A DNA stretch of 64,000 nt from Pseudomonas fluorescens (GTDB taxonomy: Bacteria > Pseudomonadota > Gammaproteobacteria > Pseudomonadales > Pseudomonadaceae). This document shows, one piece after another, positions 22,560-30,775 of the stretch. The stretch is taken from assembly GCF_900215245.1 (NCBI RefSeq), contig NZ_LT907842.1:4898001-4962000 (forward strand). The letters run 5' to 3'. Below the pieces are notes generated by a model. It ran no database searches. It saw only the letters and a program-made list of their open reading frames with translations, and was not told where the DNA came from. A program made the position numbers and the translations under genes. Numbering within the stretch: the stretch's first letter is position 1; each line of letters starts with the position of its first letter.

Positions 22560-23220
22560 AACCGGAACCTCGTACCGTGCGGATCAACGGCGTGAGGCCC
22601 GGTGGATCGATTTTTTTGCGCAGGCGACCGATGTGCACGTCAATCAGGTTGGTGCCCGGGTCGAAGTGATAACCCCAGACTTCCTCGAAAATCATCATCC
22701 GCGAGAGAATCTGCCCGGTGTTGCGCATCAAAAATTCGAGCAGTTTGTATTCGGTCGGCAGCAGGCTCAGCGGTTGCTCGGCGCGGCTGGCTTCGCGGCT
22801 GATCAGGTTCAGTTCAAGGTCGGCCACGCGCAAGGCGGTTTCGAATTCCTTGACCGTGCTTTTGCGGCGCAGCAGCACTTCGACGCGGGCGGCCATTTCG
22901 TCGGACGCGAACGGTTTGGTCAGGTAGTCATCACCGCCGGCACGCAAGCCCCGCACACGCTCGTCGACATCGGAGAGGGCGCTGATCATCAGGATCGGCG
23001 TCGACACCCCGATGGTGCGCAGGGTCGTGACGATGGCCAGGCCATCCAGCTCCGGCAGCATTCGGTCGAGAGTGATCAGATCGTAATCACCACTCACAGC
23101 ACGGACCAGGCCTTCACGGCCGTTGTCCACCCAATCCACGTCCAGTCCATGGCTACTCAGCTCGGCGACGATCTCGCGGGCCGTTACGGCGTCATCCTCG
23201 ATGGTCAAAATACGGGTCAT
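22537..23220 (-). CDS. OmpR-family response regulator
   Basis: Starting at the ATG at 23220 (MTRILTIEDD) gives 227 residues; an upstream in-frame start at 23244 would add eight atypical residues. The receiver domain has the acidic pair EDD, the phospho-acceptor Asp52 (ITLDRMLPE) and Lys in YLTKPF. The C-terminal winged helix (about 130-225) has LLPTEYKLLEFLMRN, DVHIGRLRKKID and TVRGSGYVI. It pairs with the overlapping kinase gene. Target genes unknown. Confidence 0.9.
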   Translation of the reverse strand: MTRILTIEDDAVTAREIVAELSSHGLDVDWVDNGREGLVRAVSGDYDLITLDRMLPELDGLAIVTTLRTIGVSTPILMISALSDVDERVRGLRAGGDDYLTKPFASDEMAARVEVLLRRKSTVKEFETALRVADLELNLISREASRAEQPLSLLPTEYKLLEFLMRNTGQILSRMMIFEEVWGYHFDPGTNLIDVHIGRLRKKIDPPGLTPLIRTVRGSGYVIAEPL

Positions 23221-23358
23221 AGGATTACCTGGTGAGCGATTCACACTAGAAGTGGGGCTATTTTGCCAAGAACCAGCTGAATGTTTCCTAAATTAAACTT
23301 CATGTTGGCAAAACCACCACACATTTAATCGCTGAGCCACTGCGGTGCGGGGGTTGGC

Positions 23359-23385
23359 TTGCCGGCAATGGCGGTGGGCCGGCAA
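23359..23385. terminator. Hairpin with short T-run / half REP
   Basis: TTGCCGGC and GCCGGCAA, loop of 11, then CCGTTTTG. It could be a degraded REP or a weak terminator. The stretch 23221-23630 otherwise holds only the upstream promoter region of 23631. Confidence 0.4.
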
Positions 23386-23561
23386 CCGTTTTGTCATTCA
23401 TACGCCGCTAGCCCAGGCAAGCCAGCGGCGACGCGCATCGCGTTTGAGGCGAGATTGCATAACGCCCGCCCTCAACACGCATTTCTTGCAACTTGCATGG
23501 TTTAACGAAGTTCAATTTAGTTAACTTGTTGAAATATAAGGATTTTAATTTCTGCACCGGC

Positions 23562-23577
23562 TGGCACGCTGCCTGCA
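23562..23577 (+). promoter_or_regulatory. Sigma54 (RpoN) -24/-12 promoter
   Basis: TGGCACGCTGCCTGCA matches the sigma54 consensus TGGCACG-N4-TTGCA with one base difference and has the required GG-N10-GC spacing. The predicted start is near 23588, about 42 bases before the ATG at 23631. An AAGTT-N10-AACTT inverted repeat at about 23499-23518 could be an enhancer-binding site. Confidence 0.7.
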
Positions 23578-23630
23578 CTGTCCCTTTTGAGACTTGTAAC
23601 ACTATTTTTCCTGCCGGGAGCAAAACAACA

Positions 23631-24536
23631 ATGATCACATCCTCATCCACGCTGCAAGAGTCGAGTTCGCTCTCCGGGGTATCCTGGGGGGCGATTTTTG
23701 CCGGGGCCGCAGCGGCCGCTGCATTGTCCCTGATCCTGGTGCTGCTGGGCTTCGGCCTGGGCTTTTCGGCGGTGTCGCCGTGGGCCGACAGCGGTATCAG
23801 TGCCAAGGGGCTTGGCATTTCCACCATTATCTGGCTGGCCTTTACCCAGATCGTTGCCTCGGGCCTGGGCGGTTATATCGCCGGTCGGTTGCGCGTGAAG
23901 TGGGCCAATATGCACGGCGATGAAGTGTACTTTCGCGACACCGCCCATGGTTTCCTCGCTTGGGCGGTTGCGACGCTGGTCACTGCGGTGCTGGTAGTCG
24001 GTTCGGTGAGCAGCGTGGTCAGCGGTGGCGTTAAAGCCGGTGCCAGCGTAGCTGCGGGCGCCGCCAGCGGCATGAGCCAGGCAGCCGGCAGCGCCGCCAA
24101 AGGCGCCAACAGCGGCGACTTCGATTATTACGTCGACAGCCTGTTCCGCGATGACCGCCCAGCCGCCGTCAGCGATGACGCCGTACACGGCGTGGTAGCC
24201 CGCATCCTCACCCGCACACTGAGCAACGACGGCCAGTTGGCACCGGAAGACCGTGCCTACCTTGCCCAGTTGATCAGCCAGCGCACCAACCTCAGCCAGG
24301 CCGACGCCGAAGCGCGGATCGACAAGGTCTACGGCGAAGCCCGTAAAGCCATCGAAGACGCCAAGCTCAAGGCCAAGCAAGCGGCCGATACCGCGGCGAA
24401 AGTGGCTGCCTACACCTCGCTGTGGACCTTTATTGCCCTGTTGATCGGTGCGTTCTTCGCCAGCTTCGCCGCGACTTTCGGCGGTCGTCGTCGGGATGCC
24501 GTGGTGTATGTCGAAACCGAACACTTTGTCCGTTAA
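23631..24536 (+). CDS. Integral membrane protein of unknown function
   Basis: The ATG at 23631 (RBS GGGAG) gives 301 residues; an in-frame extension upstream would run through the sigma54-type promoter and is rejected. Segments: membrane helix SWGAIFAGAAAAAALSLILV (about 19-38), a second at about 62-85, a third LAWAVATLVTAVLVVGSVSS near 108, then an Ala/Gly/Ser-rich stretch, a soluble region rich in Asp/Ala/Lys (about 160-265) and a last helix (TFIALLIGAFFASFAATFGG). The layout resembles membrane proteins sometimes labelled PhnA-like; I do not assign a function. It is followed at 15 bases by a 24-residue peptide gene. Confidence 0.85.
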   Translation: MITSSSTLQESSSLSGVSWGAIFAGAAAAAALSLILVLLGFGLGFSAVSPWADSGISAKGLGISTIIWLAFTQIVASGLGGYIAGRLRVKWANMHGDEVYFRDTAHGFLAWAVATLVTAVLVVGSVSSVVSGGVKAGASVAAGAASGMSQAAGSAAKGANSGDFDYYVDSLFRDDRPAAVSDDAVHGVVARILTRTLSNDGQLAPEDRAYLAQLISQRTNLSQADAEARIDKVYGEARKAIEDAKLKAKQAADTAAKVAAYTSLWTFIALLIGAFFASFAATFGGRRRDAVVYVETEHFVR

Positions 24537-24551
24537 TTCAAGGAGAACATC

Positions 24552-24626
24552 ATGCGCTCATTACTTCTGTGGTTCCTCGGCGTGCCGATCCCGGTCATTA
24601 TTCTGATCGCGATCTTCATGCACTAA
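24552..24626 (+). CDS. 24-residue hydrophobic membrane peptide
   Basis: AAGGAGAACATC precedes the ATG, a very strong ribosome site. The peptide starts MRSLLLWFLGVPIPVI and ends IAIFMH: one membrane helix with a central PIP kink and a short positive N-terminus. It is 15 bases after the preceding membrane-protein gene and probably co-transcribed from the sigma54 promoter. A small accessory subunit is a reasonable guess. Confidence 0.75.
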   Translation: MRSLLLWFLGVPIPVIILIAIFMH

Positions 24627-24651
24627 ACCTGAGCCTGGCTCGGTCCCCAGT

Positions 24652-24736
24652 GTGAGCGGGTTTGCTTGCGAAGGCGGTCTTTCAGCGATTCATGAGCTGA
24701 CGGATGCAGCGCTTTCGTGAGCAAGCCCGCTTTCAC
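24652..24736. repeat. REPIN overlapping the 3' end of the MFS gene
   Basis: GTGAGCGGGTTTGCTTGCG and the inverted partner GAGCAAGCCCGCTTTCAC, 85 bases. Its right arm lies inside the coding sequence of the MFS gene on the minus strand, and the stop codon falls inside the element. Confidence 0.8.
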
Positions 24737-25937
24737 GTTTGGGGGGGCGCAGTGTCAGCCAGCCGGTGACCAGCAATGCACTCGCGACCAGGGTCATGAT
24801 CACCAGCGGTTGTGAAGTACCGTCCGACAGCAGCCCGGTCGCCCAACTGCTGACCGCCGTCAGGAACATCTGGGTGAAAAAGAACAACCCCGATGCCGTC
24901 CCGGCAATCGCGCCGTAAGGCTGCAGTACCGAGAGCTGGCAGGCGGGAATCACCATCCCCACCGACACCATGATCACCACCATCGGCAGCACAATGGCCA
25001 GCCAATCAGCCGGCAACAAGGCCGTAGCCGCCGCGAGCAGCAGGCTACCCAGCACGTTCAGGCCGATTGCAGCGCTGATCAACGCATCGGGTTCAAAGCG
25101 CAGCACCAGGCGTCGGAACAGGTTCGCCCCGAGCATATAGCCGCTGATCGTCGCGGCAAATACCAGCGCGTAGGCCGTGGTGGACAGGTGGAAGCCCCGT
25201 TGCAACAAGGCCGACGACTCGCTGATAAACGGGAAATAGGTGCTGTACACGCAGCCGATGGCCAGGGAATACCGCAGGAAGTAACGGTCGCGCAGAAGCT
25301 GGCCGTACAGGCGTAGCAGATTGCTTGGCGGCGCTGCAGCGACTTGCGGCGGACGGGTTTCCGGCAAGCGGCGATACACCACCAGGTACAGCCCCGCGCC
25401 GATGACGCCGAGCACCACAAACAGACCCCGCCAGTTGATAAACGGCAGCATCAGGCTGCCCAGCACCGGCGCGGCCATCGGCGAGATGGCCATGGCCATG
25501 GAAATCAGGCCCAGCAGGCGCGCCTGCTCATGGCGGTCGAAGTAATCACGCACGATCACCCGACCGATCACCGTGGTGCAGCAACCGCCCAGGGCCTGGA
25601 ACAGGCGGGCGATGATCAGCACCTCAAGGCTGTTGGCCAGCGCGCAGGCAACGGTGGCGAGCACATACAGAAACAGCCCCACCAACAAAATCGGGCGACG
25701 CCCGAAGCGGTCCGTCAGCGGGCCGCTGACCAGCAAAGATATCGCCGAGCCCAAGGTGTACAGCGTGAGGGTCAGTTGCAGTTGGCTGTCGCTGCTGTGG
25801 AAGTCATCGGCCATGGCCGGCAAGGCCGGCAGGTGCATGTCCAGGGTGATGCGCGGCAGGCCGATCAGTACGGTCAGCAGCACCAGCCAGAACCAGGAGG
25901 AGAGCACGCGTTGAGTCATGGGAAGCGCCTTCGCCAT
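24690..25937 (-). CDS. MFS multidrug transporter, Bcr/CflA family
   Basis: The 415-residue protein has about 12 membrane segments. GPLTDRFGRRPILLVG (about 72-87) is the MFS motif A and LDMHLPALPAMADDF is typical of Bcr/CflA drug exporters. The final 15 or so residues are encoded by a REPIN and have no family counterpart. It is divergent from a MocR-type regulator (74-base gap), which probably controls it. Two in-frame Met codons near the start (residues 1 and 7) are both possible. Confidence 0.9.
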   Translation of the reverse strand: MAKALPMTQRVLSSWFWLVLLTVLIGLPRITLDMHLPALPAMADDFHSSDSQLQLTLTLYTLGSAISLLVSGPLTDRFGRRPILLVGLFLYVLATVACALANSLEVLIIARLFQALGGCCTTVIGRVIVRDYFDRHEQARLLGLISMAMAISPMAAPVLGSLMLPFINWRGLFVVLGVIGAGLYLVVYRRLPETRPPQVAAAPPSNLLRLYGQLLRDRYFLRYSLAIGCVYSTYFPFISESSALLQRGFHLSTTAYALVFAATISGYMLGANLFRRLVLRFEPDALISAAIGLNVLGSLLLAAATALLPADWLAIVLPMVVIMVSVGMVIPACQLSVLQPYGAIAGTASGLFFFTQMFLTAVSSWATGLLSDGTSQPLVIMTLVASALLVTGWLTLRPPKRESGLAHESAASVSS

Positions 25938-26011
25938 TCATTGAACCCGAACTCTAGCGGCTTTGTGGTTTAATCCTCAGGGCCACTTATGCATAGAGTG
26001 ATTGGACCACT

Positions 26012-27433
26012 ATGAGCCGAGGAAAAGCCGCATCCGCCCTGGACCTGCCGCGCCCGGATACGTTGGACGCCGGTAAGCAGCAGGGCGCCTACGAGGCCTT
26101 GCGCACGGCGATCTTGACCCGCCAATTGCCGGCCGGCAGCCGCTTGCCGTCGACGCGCAGCCTGGCCGAACGCTGGCTGGTGTCGCGCGGCACGCTCGAA
26201 GCGGCGTTCGAGCGCCTGCACAGCGAGGGCTATGTGCAGCGCGTGGCGGGCTCCGGCACGCGGGTGAGCGCGGTGATCCCCGAGCAATTTATTGCGGCCC
26301 CGGCCCCCACCGAAAGCCCACGCCGTATGGCCGTGCCCGATCTGCCCGAGGCGGGGGTGCAAAGTCACGTGCCTTTCGTTGCACGGCGCCCGGATGCCGG
26401 CCTGTTCGATCTGAAAGCCTGGGCACGCTGCATCACCCGTGGGCTGCTGTCGGCAGGGCCGGGTGCGTTGGAAGCCGCCCACCCGGCCGGGTTACCGGCC
26501 TTGCGCGCGCACATTGCCGATTACTTGCGCAGCTATCGCGGCATGCACTGCGAGGCCGATGAGGTGATCGTCACCACCGGTATTCGCCATGGCCTCGACC
26601 TGATTGCGCGCACGTTGCTTAAACCGGGCGACACGGCGTGTGTCGAAGACCCCGGCTATAAACCGGCGCGCCGCCTGTTCAGGCTGGCAGGCGCGCAGGT
26701 GGTGCCGATCCCGCTCACGGCTGAAGGCCTCGACACCGGCCAGCTACCCGGCACTGCGCGCTTGGCGTATGTCACGCCTGCACACCAGGCGCCGCTGGGC
26801 ATGACCCTGTCGGTCTCGCACCGCCTGGCGCTGTTGGACTGGGCCGCGCGCGCGGATGCCTGGGTGGTCGAAGACGATTACGACAGCGAATACAACTACA
26901 ACAGTGCACCCCTGGCGGCGCTCAAATCCCTGGATGGCGGCGATCGGGTGATTTACTGCGGCAGCTTCAACAAGAACCTGTTCCCCGGCTTGCGCGTGGG
27001 TTTCATGGTCGTGCCCACCACGCTACGACCCGCATTGCTGCGCACCTTGCAACTAAGTGGCCAGTCAGTGGGCGTTACGGATCAATTGGGCTTGGTGGAG
27101 TTTCTGGGCAGCGGGGCCTTTGTGCGCCACTTGCGCGCCTCGCGCCAGGCGTATCAGGCCCGCCGCGACGCGTTGCTGGCCTGCCTCCCGCATGGCTGCA
27201 CGGTCAGCGGTCAGCAGGCCGGGTTGCACTTTGTGCTGTGGTTGCCGGCCGGCGCCGATGAGGCGGATTTCTGCGCGCGTGCCGCCGCTGTGGGGTTGAC
27301 CTTGCAACCGTTGGGCACGTTTTGCGTCGAGGCGAACTTGCCGCCGGCGGTGATCATCGGCTACACCGCGTTGACCCTCGCGCAGATCCGTTTTCACGGG
27401 CGCGTGCTGAGCACATTGCTACTCGCGACGTGA
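26012..27433 (+). CDS. MocR/PdxR-type GntR regulator with aminotransferase domain
   Basis: The 473-residue protein has an N-terminal GntR winged helix (about 20-90: LPSTRSLAERWLVSRGTLEAA, GYVQRVAGSGTRV) joined to an aspartate-aminotransferase-fold domain. The PLP lysine is in CGSFNKNLFPGLRVGF; DDYDSEYNY carries the PLP-ring Asp. Such proteins use PLP as an effector. It faces away from the Bcr-type MFS gene. The start ATG lies just after GTGATTGGACCACT; no strong RBS is visible. Confidence 0.9.
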   Translation: MSRGKAASALDLPRPDTLDAGKQQGAYEALRTAILTRQLPAGSRLPSTRSLAERWLVSRGTLEAAFERLHSEGYVQRVAGSGTRVSAVIPEQFIAAPAPTESPRRMAVPDLPEAGVQSHVPFVARRPDAGLFDLKAWARCITRGLLSAGPGALEAAHPAGLPALRAHIADYLRSYRGMHCEADEVIVTTGIRHGLDLIARTLLKPGDTACVEDPGYKPARRLFRLAGAQVVPIPLTAEGLDTGQLPGTARLAYVTPAHQAPLGMTLSVSHRLALLDWAARADAWVVEDDYDSEYNYNSAPLAALKSLDGGDRVIYCGSFNKNLFPGLRVGFMVVPTTLRPALLRTLQLSGQSVGVTDQLGLVEFLGSGAFVRHLRASRQAYQARRDALLACLPHGCTVSGQQAGLHFVLWLPAGADEADFCARAAAVGLTLQPLGTFCVEANLPPAVIIGYTALTLAQIRFHGRVLSTLLLAT

Positions 27434-27547
27434 CGCGCGTTTGGCCAGGCTCGCGCCCAACGCCATCGCCATTGACTGACCAGCCGCCATCGCGGCAGGG
27501 GTATCGCGGGCAAGCTGCTCGCGCATTAGGTCTACGGTGACATCAGG
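27419..27547 (-). other. In-frame open extension behind the iolR stop codon
   Basis: After the TGA of iolR the same frame stays open for 42 codons (DVTVDLMREQLARDTPAAM and onward, ending KRASRRE) before a TAG that overlaps the end of the MocR gene. The codons look coding-like. It may be an eroded gene end, a readthrough tail or chance in GC-rich DNA. No ribosome site precedes the internal ATG. Confidence 0.3.
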
Positions 27548-28468
27548 TCAGTCGTCGAAGCCGACCTGCTCGTGAATCTCATCCACCTTCAATTCCAACC
27601 GGTACGCCACGGCAATAAACAACGCCTGGCACAGGCACAAGGTGGCGCTCAACGAACGGAAGGCAAATGACGACCCTTCATTCACCAACAGCACCGCGTT
27701 CGCCCGCTTGGCCAGGGGCGAGAGGTTGCTGTCGGTGATGATCAGGGTCTTGGCCTGGTGGTGTTGGGCAATGCGCAGGCAGTGCTGGGTCTCTTTGCCG
27801 TAGGGCGTAAAGCTGATGGCAATCACCAGGTCATTGGCGCGCACGCTGCGCATCTGTTCGCGGTAGCTGCCGCCCAGGCCTGAGATCAGGTGAATGCGCT
27901 TGTTGGTGTGTTGCAGGTTGTAGACCAGATAATCGGCCACTGCAAAGGAGCGGCGCACACCGACCACGTAGATATTGTCGGCATTGACCACCAGGTCGAC
28001 GGCTTTCTCAAACGCCACATCATCCAGTTCCAACCCCAGGCGCTCGATGCCGGACAGGGTGGCATTCACACATTCGCGCGCCAGGTCGCCGCCGCTGGCC
28101 TTCTGCGATTTGTTCGCGATCATGCTGCGAATGCGCTGCTGGTAGTTCTGCACCGGCGTGGTCTTGTGGGTGTAGGCCTCGCGAAACAGCGCCTGCATCT
28201 CACTGAAACCACTGAAGCCGAAACGCTGGGAAAACCGCACGATGGCCGACGGGTGTACTTCACATTCGCGGGCGATGTCGCTGATGCGGTCAACCATGAT
28301 CCGGTCGCTTTGCTGGCTCATGTAGCTGGCGATGCGTTTGAGCTGGCGCGGCAGGCTTTCGTATTCGTCGGTGATCAGCTGCAACAGGCGCTCGGCATTG
28401 ATCGGGGGGCTGGCGAGAGGGTCTTGCGAAGGAGTCTCGGGCGTGGCCGGCTGATCGGTGCGGGACAT
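27548..28468 (-). CDS. iolR: RpiR-family repressor of inositol catabolism
   Basis: The 306-residue protein has an N-terminal RpiR helix-turn-helix (about 30-105: LKRIASYMSQQSDRIM, DIARECEVHPSAIVRFSQRF) and a C-terminal SIS sugar-phosphate-binding domain (about 150-280: VYVVGVRRSFAVADYLVYNL-like and VIAISFTPYGKET). It is divergent from iolC. In Sinorhizobium and other proteobacteria the RpiR-type IolR binds GGAA-N6-TTCC sites and is released by inositol catabolites. Matching palindromes lie in front of iolC and of the ABC importer here. Confidence 0.9.
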   Translation of the reverse strand: MSRTDQPATPETPSQDPLASPPINAERLLQLITDEYESLPRQLKRIASYMSQQSDRIMVDRISDIARECEVHPSAIVRFSQRFGFSGFSEMQALFREAYTHKTTPVQNYQQRIRSMIANKSQKASGGDLARECVNATLSGIERLGLELDDVAFEKAVDLVVNADNIYVVGVRRSFAVADYLVYNLQHTNKRIHLISGLGGSYREQMRSVRANDLVIAISFTPYGKETQHCLRIAQHHQAKTLIITDSNLSPLAKRANAVLLVNEGSSFAFRSLSATLCLCQALFIAVAYRLELKVDEIHEQVGFDD

Positions 28469-28614
28469 GGGTAATCCTTTTGGCTTGTTCTTCTGATGCG
28501 CTGATGGGTGTGCGCAAGTCTACAGGGTAGGCGCAAAAAAATACCCCGGCATCACGGCCCCTGCGCGCCGCTGAAACGCTGCAGGAGGGCTGGCATGCCA
28601 TTATGCTGGCTTAT

Positions 28615-28630
28615 TGGAAAAAATATTCCA
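28615..28630. promoter_or_regulatory. IolR operator 1, iol promoter
   Basis: TGGAA-N6-TTCCA perfect palindrome. A plausible sigma70 promoter overlaps it: -35 TTGGAA (28614-28619) and -10 TAATTA (28638-28643), so binding should block transcription of iolC. Confidence 0.7.
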
Positions 28631-28643
28631 CTAAAAATAATTA

Positions 28644-28659
28644 TGGAATAAATATTGAT
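28644..28659. promoter_or_regulatory. Degenerate IolR half-operator
   Basis: TGGAATAAATATTGAT keeps the left arm of the palindrome and part of the right one. It is spaced 29 bases from operator 1 and lies just after the predicted -10. Confidence 0.45.
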
Positions 28660-28753
28660 TGAGGCCGCTGAACGTTCTAGTCTGCTTGCACCAAGAGCGT
28701 GTGCCGTCACCACGGCGGCACCACGCAGGCTGATAAAAATAACAGGAGCCAGC

Positions 28754-30691
28754 ATGGGCCAGACTCGTTTTGCCAGTGGGCGTCAATTGGATCTGATTTG
28801 CCTCGGGCGCCTGGGCGTCGACCTCTACGCACAGCAAGTGGGTGCGCGGCTTGAGGACGTGTCCAGCTTCGCCAAGTACCTCGGCGGGTCGTCCGCCAAT
28901 ATCGCTTTCGGCACTGCGCGGCTGGGGCTCAAGTCGGCGATGCTGAGCCGGGTAGGGGACGACCATATGGGCCGCTTCCTGGTGGAATCCCTGGCCCGTG
29001 AGGGCTGCGATGTCAGCGGCATCAAGGTCGACGCGGAGCGCCTGACCGCTTTGGTGCTGCTGGGCCTCAAGGACCGCGAAACGTTCCCCTTGGTGTTCTA
29101 CCGCGAAAACTGCGCCGACATGGCATTGCGCGCTGAGGACATCAGCGAAGCCTTTATTGCCTCCAGCAAAGCCTTGTTGATCACCGGCACACATTTCTCC
29201 ACCGACGGCGTGTACAAGGCCAGCATCCAGGCCCTGGACTATGCCGCCAAACACAACGTCAAGCGCGTGTTGGATATCGACTACCGCCCCGTGCTGTGGG
29301 GCCTGGCGGGCAAGGCGGATGGTGAAACGCGGTTTGTTGCCGACCAGAATGTCAGCCAGCATGTGCAGCAAATCCTGCCGCGTTTCGACCTGATCGTCGG
29401 CACCGAAGAAGAGTTTTTGATTGCCGGCGGCAGTGAAGATTTGCTCACCGCGTTGCGCACCGTACGGGAGCTGACCCCGGCGACCCTGGTGGTCAAGCTC
29501 GGCCCGCAAGGTTGCACGGTGATCCACGGCGCGGTCCCCGCGCGGCTGGAGGAGGGCGCGATTTACCCGGGCGTGCGGGTGGAAGTGCTGAATGTGCTTG
29601 GGGCCGGCGATGCGTTCATGTCGGGCTTCCTCAGCGGTTGGATAAACGACGCCAGTGATGAACGCTGCAGCCAGTTGGCCAACGCTTGCGGCGGTCTCGT
29701 CGTGTCCCGCCACGCTTGCGCACCGGCCATGCCAACGCCTGCCGAACTGGATTACCTGTTCAATAGCCCGGTGCCCATCACCCGCCCAGACCAGGACGTC
29801 ACCCTGCAGCGCCTGCACCGGGTCACGGTGCCGCGTAAAGCCTGGAAGCAGCTGTTCGTCTTTGCGTTTGACCACCGCTGGCAATTGGTGGACCTGGCGC
29901 AAAAAGGCGGCCAGGACCTGACACGTATCAGCGACATCAAGCAGCTGTTTATCCAGGCCATTGAGCGCGTGGAATACAAGCTGCGTGAGCAAGGTGTCGA
30001 GGCGGATGTGGGCCTGCTGGCCGATCAGCGCTTCGGGCAGGACGCGCTCAATGCCGCCAGTGGTCGCGGCTGGTGGATCGCCCGCCCGGTGGAAGTGCAG
30101 AACTCGCGGCCCCTGGCGTTTGAGCACGGTCGTTCGGTAGGCAGCAATCTGATCGCCTGGCCGCAGGAGCAGATCATCAAGTGCCTGGTGCAATTCCACC
30201 CCGACGACGAACCGATGCTGCGCCTGGAACAGGAAGCGCAACTCAAGGCGGTGTATGAAGCTTCGCTGGTCAGCGGCCATGAGCTGTTGCTGGAAGTCAT
30301 CCCGCCCAAAGACCACCCGTCGAGCTATCCGGACGTGCTGTATCGCAGCCTCAAACGCTTGTACAACCTGGGTATTTACCCGGCGTGGTGGAAGATCGAG
30401 GCGCAATCGGCGGCTGACTGGAAACAGCTCGACGAACTGATCCAGGAGCGCGACCCGTACTGCCGTGGCGTGGTGCTGCTGGGCCTCAACGCGTCGGCTG
30501 AATGCCTCGCCGATGGCTTCCAGCAAGCCAGCCAAAGCACCACGTGCCGTGGGTTTGCGGTGGGCCGCACGATCTTCCAGGAACCCAGCCGCGCGTGGAT
30601 GGCGGGGGAAATTAACGATGAGACGCTGATTGAGCGAGTGCAGCAAACCTTCGAACAGCTCATCAACGCCTGGCGCAGTGCACGGGGCTAA
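28754..30691 (+). CDS. iolC: 5-dehydro-2-deoxygluconokinase fused to DUF2090
   Basis: Phosphorylates 2-deoxy-5-keto-D-gluconate in inositol breakdown. The ATG at 28754 follows AGGAG at 6 bases; an upstream in-frame start would overlap the promoter. Residues about 10-325 are a PfkB/ribokinase fold (YLGGSSANIAFG; LNVLGAGDAFMSGFLSGW with the catalytic Asp). Residues about 330-640 are DUF2090, a TIM-barrel domain (VFAFDHRWQLVDLA, EVIPPKDHPSSYPD). The total of 645 residues is the usual fused form in proteobacteria. Since no separate iolJ aldolase is seen, DUF2090 may supply that next step (inference). Confidence 0.93.
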   Translation: MGQTRFASGRQLDLICLGRLGVDLYAQQVGARLEDVSSFAKYLGGSSANIAFGTARLGLKSAMLSRVGDDHMGRFLVESLAREGCDVSGIKVDAERLTALVLLGLKDRETFPLVFYRENCADMALRAEDISEAFIASSKALLITGTHFSTDGVYKASIQALDYAAKHNVKRVLDIDYRPVLWGLAGKADGETRFVADQNVSQHVQQILPRFDLIVGTEEEFLIAGGSEDLLTALRTVRELTPATLVVKLGPQGCTVIHGAVPARLEEGAIYPGVRVEVLNVLGAGDAFMSGFLSGWINDASDERCSQLANACGGLVVSRHACAPAMPTPAELDYLFNSPVPITRPDQDVTLQRLHRVTVPRKAWKQLFVFAFDHRWQLVDLAQKGGQDLTRISDIKQLFIQAIERVEYKLREQGVEADVGLLADQRFGQDALNAASGRGWWIARPVEVQNSRPLAFEHGRSVGSNLIAWPQEQIIKCLVQFHPDDEPMLRLEQEAQLKAVYEASLVSGHELLLEVIPPKDHPSSYPDVLYRSLKRLYNLGIYPAWWKIEAQSAADWKQLDELIQERDPYCRGVVLLGLNASAECLADGFQQASQSTTCRGFAVGRTIFQEPSRAWMAGEINDETLIERVQQTFEQLINAWRSARG

Positions 30692-30775
30692 ATACAGCGC
30701 TTGAAGTGGCATGCAATCAACCACACCAAGCAAACCTCACCAGGCTTAAGTCAGATAAAAACAATAGGTGCAGCC

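Noticed and set aside
23493..23630. N-terminal extension of the membrane-protein gene
   Set aside because: It would be translated through the sigma54 promoter, and the ATG at 23631 has a proper ribosome site.
28631..30733. 700-codon open frame antisense to iolC
   Set aside because: Same reason: iolC has full family motifs on the other strand and this frame has none.
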